NCBI GenBank assembly: GCA_934658705.1
Contig: CAKUHP010000042.1
Location: 1-8,735 of the forward strand
Direction: 5' to 3'
Length of the DNA stretch: 8,735 nt
Source: an uncultured Collinsella sp.
GTDB lineage: Bacteria; Actinomycetota; Coriobacteriia; Coriobacteriales; Coriobacteriaceae
The position numbers and the translations under genes are program-made. Shown here piece after piece: positions 6,111 to 8,735 of the stretch. The notes under the pieces were generated by a model. That model was not told the origin of the DNA. It searched no databases and saw nothing but the letters and a program-made list of their open reading frames with translations. The first letter of the stretch is position 1; every line of letters begins with the position of its first letter.

Positions 6111-6527
6111 TTACGCCTCGCGCTCGACCTCGCTCACGCACTCATTTTTGATAGTGCCGACGAGTGCCTGCAGCGCGTCGACCACGTGTGGGCGAATATC
6201 CCCGCCAATGAGCACGAGCATGATGTCGTCGCCCACGGCAAGCTCACCGCTCGCCAGCCACACGCGCACGTAGCCAATGCCCGGCATCGCACGCGTCGCC
6301 TCGATGGCGTCCTGTACCTTATCGGCATCGAATCCAAACACCATGCCGCCCACCCTGTGTCCGGGCGCCACGCCATCGGTCTCGATGCCGCGCGCCTCGG
6401 ACTTAGGCGTCGCGCGCACCACGCCGTTGTGCGTCAGGTACATACCGCAGCCAGCCGCCGAAGCATCGGCCTTGGCCTCGCGAAGCCAAACGTCGACCGA
6501 AGGCATCGATTTGCCACTCTCAAACAT
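6111..6527 (-). CDS. MoaE-like protein (molybdopterin synthase large-subunit family)
   Basis: MoaE with MoaD inserts sulfur into precursor Z (cPMP) to make molybdopterin. This 138-residue protein has the family pattern: GMYLTHNGVVRATPK (28-42) corresponds to the FTGKVR region, and a GELAVGDDIMLVLIGGD stretch (94-110) to the GELWPGDEIVFVGV region, followed by the long helix. In E. coli two lysines close the active site (K119 and K126). Here Lys127 fits the first, but the second position, seven residues on, is Val134, and the P-x-W-K context is absent. Activity as a standard MoaE is therefore doubtful. Two ATGs lie in tandem (6530-6528 and 6527-6525). AAGGGAG ends 2 nt before the first and 5 nt before the second, so I chose the second. 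No moaD or other moa gene is in the window. Confidence 0.75.
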   Translation of the reverse strand: MFESGKSMPSVDVWLREAKADASAAGCGMYLTHNGVVRATPKSEARGIETDGVAPGHRVGGMVFGFDADKVQDAIEATRAMPGIGYVRVWLASGELAVGDDIMLVLIGGDIRPHVVDALQALVGTIKNECVSEVEREA

Positions 6528-6595
6528 CATTTCTCCCTTTGATTTTCCGGGGCAGTCTTTTTGGGACCGGGCTCTTTTAGCTACCCTCGGGCAAT

Positions 6596-7594
6596 TTATT
6601 CCTCGACGGGCGTGAGCACCATGACAGCGCGCGTATTGCTCAGCGACAGCGAACGGCAGGTCACGAGCGTTACGACCTTGGTTGCCGAAGCAGCGCGATC
6701 GGTGGCGTCGCTCGCCACGGCCGAGGCGCCGTCGAGCATCTCGGACAGATAATTCGTCAACCCGTCATCGCCCTCAAAGTTGGGCGTGCGCGCTTTGGCG
6801 TAGGTGTCCTCGACCACTTTGGTCGCCAGCGGACGCAGCTTATACGTCGCATCGCGCGTGATGTAGTACACGTATTCCATGCTATCGAACGTCGCCTGAT
6901 CGGTCGTATCCGAGATCACGTTAAACATCGACCCATCGTTCATATGGTGACCGTAGATCGTAGTCTGCTGATCCACCATACCCGGCGCGGTATCGTCGCT
7001 ATCCAAGAAGATAGCGCCCGAAGCATTGGCCGTACCGTCGAACAGTGTGTTGAGGTACTTGGAGTTGTTGTTAGTCTGCACCACGGGATAGTTGATATTG
7101 GTGCCAGGTGCATAGATCCAGCCCACAACCTCGGGATTTGTCTGAGCAAGCGCGTTGAAGTCAATGATCGGCACGCCGCTGGCATCCTTGTCGCTCACAT
7201 ATTGCTTTTCGATCTTTTGATACGACTCGCTCGCCTGCTTGTATCCAATCTGCGCGTTAATGAAGATAGCGGCAGCGGCAACGATCAGGCCGATGCCGAT
7301 GATGATGAGCAGAATTGGGATGACGGAGCGGCGCTTTTTGCGCGGCAGCTCGGCATGGTTTGACGGCGCAGCATGTGCCGAAGAGCGAGGCGGCTTCTTG
7401 GCCGTGTTGTATGACGAGGGACGATATGCAGCCGGCGTATCCTGACGACGATGCGTCGCCGGCGTCACGGGACGCGGCGCACGTGGCTGCTGAGGAGAGG
7501 ATGTCCGGCCCTGCTGCGGCGCATGGGCCGCTCCCGACTTGGATGGATCGGGAATCTGAGAAGCCTTGAATCGTTTTCCCTGATAGTCGGACAT
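6596..7594 (-). CDS. class B sortase
   Basis: Sortases are membrane-anchored cysteine transpeptidases that attach surface proteins to the cell wall or polymerise pili. This 332-residue protein has a Pro/Ser/basic cytoplasmic N-terminus (1-90, ending PRKKRR), one membrane helix (about 91-113), a linker, then the catalytic domain: VVGWIYAPGTNINYPVVQ (156-173), GAIFLDSDD (193-201), IYGHHMNDGSMF (213-224, His216), TLVTC (309-313, Cys313) and Arg322 in NTRAVMVL. The WIYxPGTxIxYPVVQ and GHHMxxGSMF motifs are those of class B. All three catalytic residues are present. AAGGAGAG sits before ATG 7594, so the start is firm. It follows purE by 36 bp and precedes the MoaE-like gene by about 68 bp, suggesting one transcript. 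No sorting-signal substrate is nearby, so its target is unknown. Confidence 0.93.
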   Translation of the reverse strand: MSDYQGKRFKASQIPDPSKSGAAHAPQQGRTSSPQQPRAPRPVTPATHRRQDTPAAYRPSSYNTAKKPPRSSAHAAPSNHAELPRKKRRSVIPILLIIIGIGLIVAAAAIFINAQIGYKQASESYQKIEKQYVSDKDASGVPIIDFNALAQTNPEVVGWIYAPGTNINYPVVQTNNNSKYLNTLFDGTANASGAIFLDSDDTAPGMVDQQTTIYGHHMNDGSMFNVISDTTDQATFDSMEYVYYITRDATYKLRPLATKVVEDTYAKARTPNFEGDDGLTNYLSEMLDGASAVASDATDRAASATKVVTLVTCRSLSLSNTRAVMVLTPVEE

Positions 7595-7630
7595 GGCTCT
7601 CCTTATACTGCAAATGGACTGGCAGAGCGC

Positions 7631-8095
7631 TTAGGCGTCAGCCATCTCCTGCTTCATCTTCTCGATAACCTTGCGGTACTCGGGGTCGCAAGCACCCAGA
7701 ATCTGCGTGGCATAGATGGCGGCGTTCTTGGCACCGTTGATGGCAACGCAGGCAACGGGCACACCCGAAGGCATCTGCACCATCGACAGCAGCGAATCCA
7801 TGCCGCCCAGGTCGCTCGTCTTCATGGGCACGCCGATAACCGGCAGCGGGGTAAAGGCGGCCACGACACCGCCCAGGTGAGCGGCCTTGCCAGCAGCGGC
7901 AATGATCACCTTGATGCCGCGGTCGGCGGCAGTCGAGGCCCACTCGTGGACCTTCGCCGGCGTGCGGTGCGCGCTCGCGATCACGAGCTCATAGGGCACG
8001 CCCAGCGCCTCGAGCTCGGCGGTGCAACCTTCCATAACGCCCAGATCGGACTTGGAGCCCATGATGATCCCGACAACCGGCTTCTGATCTGCCAT
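7631..8095 (-). CDS. purE: N5-carboxyaminoimidazole ribonucleotide mutase PurE (class I)
   Basis: PurE interconverts N5-CAIR and CAIR, step 6 of purine synthesis. The 154 residues show MGSKSD (12-17), SAHRTP (41-46), AGKAAHLGG (68-76), a GVPMKTSDLGGMDSLLSMVQ stretch (88-107) and the AINGAKNAA region, in the order and at the length of class I enzymes. SAHRTP with DSLLSMVQMP separates it from class II PurE. Class I normally works with PurK, which is not in the window. The AGGAAHLPG motif of E. coli reads AGKAAHLGG here, with two changes. I chose ATG 8095: AGGAGG (8110-8105) is 9 nt upstream, whereas a TTG two codons earlier would have only 3 nt spacing. It leads a run with the sortase and MoaE-like genes. 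Confidence 0.95.
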   Translation of the reverse strand: MADQKPVVGIIMGSKSDLGVMEGCTAELEALGVPYELVIASAHRTPAKVHEWASTAADRGIKVIIAAAGKAAHLGGVVAAFTPLPVIGVPMKTSDLGGMDSLLSMVQMPSGVPVACVAINGAKNAAIYATQILGACDPEYRKVIEKMKQEMADA

Positions 8096-8146
8096 AAACA
8101 AAGACCTCCTGTTGAGAGCGGTGACGCAGCGAATCCGCGACCCTTA

Positions 8147-8164
8147 ACTACTGAGAGTAGTATA
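8147..8164 (-). promoter_or_regulatory. candidate purE promoter with overlapping operator-like palindrome
   Basis: On the minus strand TATACT (8164-8159) is a good -10 hexamer, about 64 nt upstream of the purE ATG. The palindrome ACTACT-GAG-AGTAGT (8147-8161) overlaps the end of the -10 box and the expected start point, a common place for a repressor site. A matching -35 is not clear. The leader then runs to AGGAGG. Confidence 0.4.
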
Positions 8165-8190
8165 GCTGCTCCCGTCCCTGCGGTCTTTGT

Positions 8191-8262
8191 GGTGGCGGCT
8201 GAGCCTTTCCCTCGGGAACTGGGCTTCGCGAAGTTTCCCGAGGGAAAGGCTCAGCCGCCACC
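8191..8262. repeat. 72-bp near-perfect palindrome upstream of purE
   Basis: Positions 8191-8218 and 8235-8262 are exact reverse complements over 28 bp. Both arms contain TGAGCCTTTCCCTCGGGAA or its complement. The 16-base centre contains CTTCGCGAAG (8224-8233), itself a palindrome, so the whole block could extrude as a cruciform or form a very stable RNA stem. No T run follows on either strand, so it does not resemble an intrinsic terminator. It lies just upstream of the candidate purE promoter, where the -35 region or an activator site would be expected. Confidence 0.85.
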
Positions 8263-8335
8263 CTGCGACCTTCCGGCTATTGCCATGACGTACGTTGGCT
8301 GAATTTGGTTGGAATGGAAGGTTGACGGAGGGTGG

Positions 8336-8538
8336 TGGGCAGTTAGTTCAGATACGTATTTTTTAACCGTGCCTCTTGGCGCTGATAGAGTGGTTTGAAG
8401 TCACTTTGAGCCCCATGACGACCTTTCTCGCCCTTATATGAGCGTCTCCACCGGTTTAGAAAGTCAAATTCAGCCCAATCGGGCTCAAGTCGGCCTTTAC
8501 ACACCCTCTGAAAAATACGTATCTGAACCAACTGTCCA
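8336..8538. mobile_element. MITE-like element with 28-bp terminal inverted repeats
   Basis: Left end 8336-8363 and right end 8511-8538 are reverse complements at 26 of 28 positions, with the shared core GTTCAGATACGTATTTTT. The element is about 203 bp. It has no credible open frame and has internal symmetry: AGCCC-AATC-GGGCT (8472-8485) and a near-match between 8403-8413 and 8481-8491. Small size, long terminal repeats and an intergenic position fit a non-autonomous miniature element. I found no convincing target-site duplication beside the ends. A structured non-coding RNA flanked by repeats is another reading. Confidence 0.55.
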
Positions 8539-8562
8539 AGGGCATGTTTCGACCCGGCAAAA

Positions 8563-8598
8563 GGCCTCCCTGGCGAATGAAAATTCGCCAGGGAGGCC
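8563..8598 (-). terminator. strong hairpin, probable terminator on the minus strand
   Basis: A perfect 16-bp stem (8563-8578 with 8583-8598) closes a 4-base loop. On the minus strand it is followed directly by TTTTGCC. It is the second of two hairpins met by a transcript entering from the right edge, so it would be a back-up terminator for the gene beyond the window. Confidence 0.6.
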
Positions 8599-8608
8599 CC
8601 ACACAAAA

Positions 8609-8656
8609 CGTGGGCTCTGTCGTTCGAACGAACGACAGAGCCCACGCTCACTTTTT
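8609..8656 (-). terminator. strong hairpin, probably bidirectional terminator
   Basis: CGTGGGCTCTGTCGTT (8609-8624) and AACGACAGAGCCCACG (8631-8646) form a perfect 16-bp stem with a 6-base loop. On the minus strand TTTTGTGTG follows at once. On the plus strand CTCAC and then TTTTTATT follow, so it may stop RNA polymerase from both sides. It lies 10-20 bp past either possible stop codon of the edge gene at 8655-8735. Confidence 0.7.
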
Positions 8657-8735
8657 ATTCAGCCCTAGTCATCGCGCAAAGCCCCTTCTGCAGCACACGG
8701 TGTAGCCGAGCTACCGCAGGCCGGGGCGGGGGAGC
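8655..8735 (-). CDS. possible 3' end of an unseen gene at the right edge
   Basis: Two minus-strand frames stay open from the window edge. One ends with Arg-Ala-Glu and TAA at 8657-8655. The other ends with Arg-Asp-Asp and TAG at 8667-8665. The third frame is closed by a TAG inside the stretch. A pair of minus-strand terminator hairpins follows immediately, which argues that a gene really does end here. About 25 codons are too few to choose the frame or name the product. Confidence 0.35.
   Translation of the reverse strand, partial: APPPRPAVARLHRVLQKGLCAMTRAE

Noticed and set aside
8343..8651. 102-codon minus-strand frame across the MITE-like element and hairpins
   Set aside because: It starts within a terminator hairpin and ends in the left inverted repeat, with no Shine-Dalgarno or recognisable motif. 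The structure of the DNA explains it better.

Overview
This 8.7 kb window is GC-rich, densely coding bacterial chromosome with strong G/C third-position bias. The closest lineage I can suggest is the Actinobacteria class Coriobacteriia (Collinsella-like). The reasons are the protein style, a Bacillus-type PurF with a propeptide and [4Fe-4S] cysteines, a class B sortase, a MoaE-like protein of the kind found in gut anaerobes, and intergenic hairpins carrying GGGACAGG or GGGAC cores. The genus is an inference from memory, not from a search.

Layout, left to right: (1) 1-17, the first five codons of an unknown minus-strand gene; (2) 85-228, two groups of short palindromic repeats; (3) 241-705, a PTS EIIA protein (minus), with a long palindrome (724-779) in its leader; (4) 781-4478, a minus-strand purine cluster transcribed purF -> purM -> purN and closed by an intrinsic terminator at 781-826; (5) 4479-4773, a divergent regulatory gap; (6) 4774-6003, a plus-strand polytopic membrane protein of the putative ABC-transporter permease (CmpB-like) family, with its own terminator; (7) 6111-8095, a minus-strand run purE -> class B sortase -> MoaE-like protein; (8) 8102-8735, about 550 bp with no confident gene but much structure: an operator-like palindrome at the purE promoter, a 72-bp near-perfect palindrome, a ~200-bp element with 28-bp terminal inverted repeats, and two strong hairpin terminators that probably end an unseen gene at the right edge.

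Functionally, PurF commits PRPP to purine synthesis, and PurN, PurM and PurE supply steps 3, 5 and 6 of IMP synthesis. PurE is split from the others and shares its transcript with a cell-surface sortase and a molybdopterin-synthase-like protein, an odd mix. The genes themselves are ordinary. The unusual content is the intergenic DNA: a composite repeat in which three arms are each used twice in a cyclic pattern (145-228), related stem-loops elsewhere (85-135, 2768-2810), and the MITE-like element at 8336-8538. I see no CRISPR array, rRNA, tRNA, phage or defence gene, and no convincing new multi-gene system.
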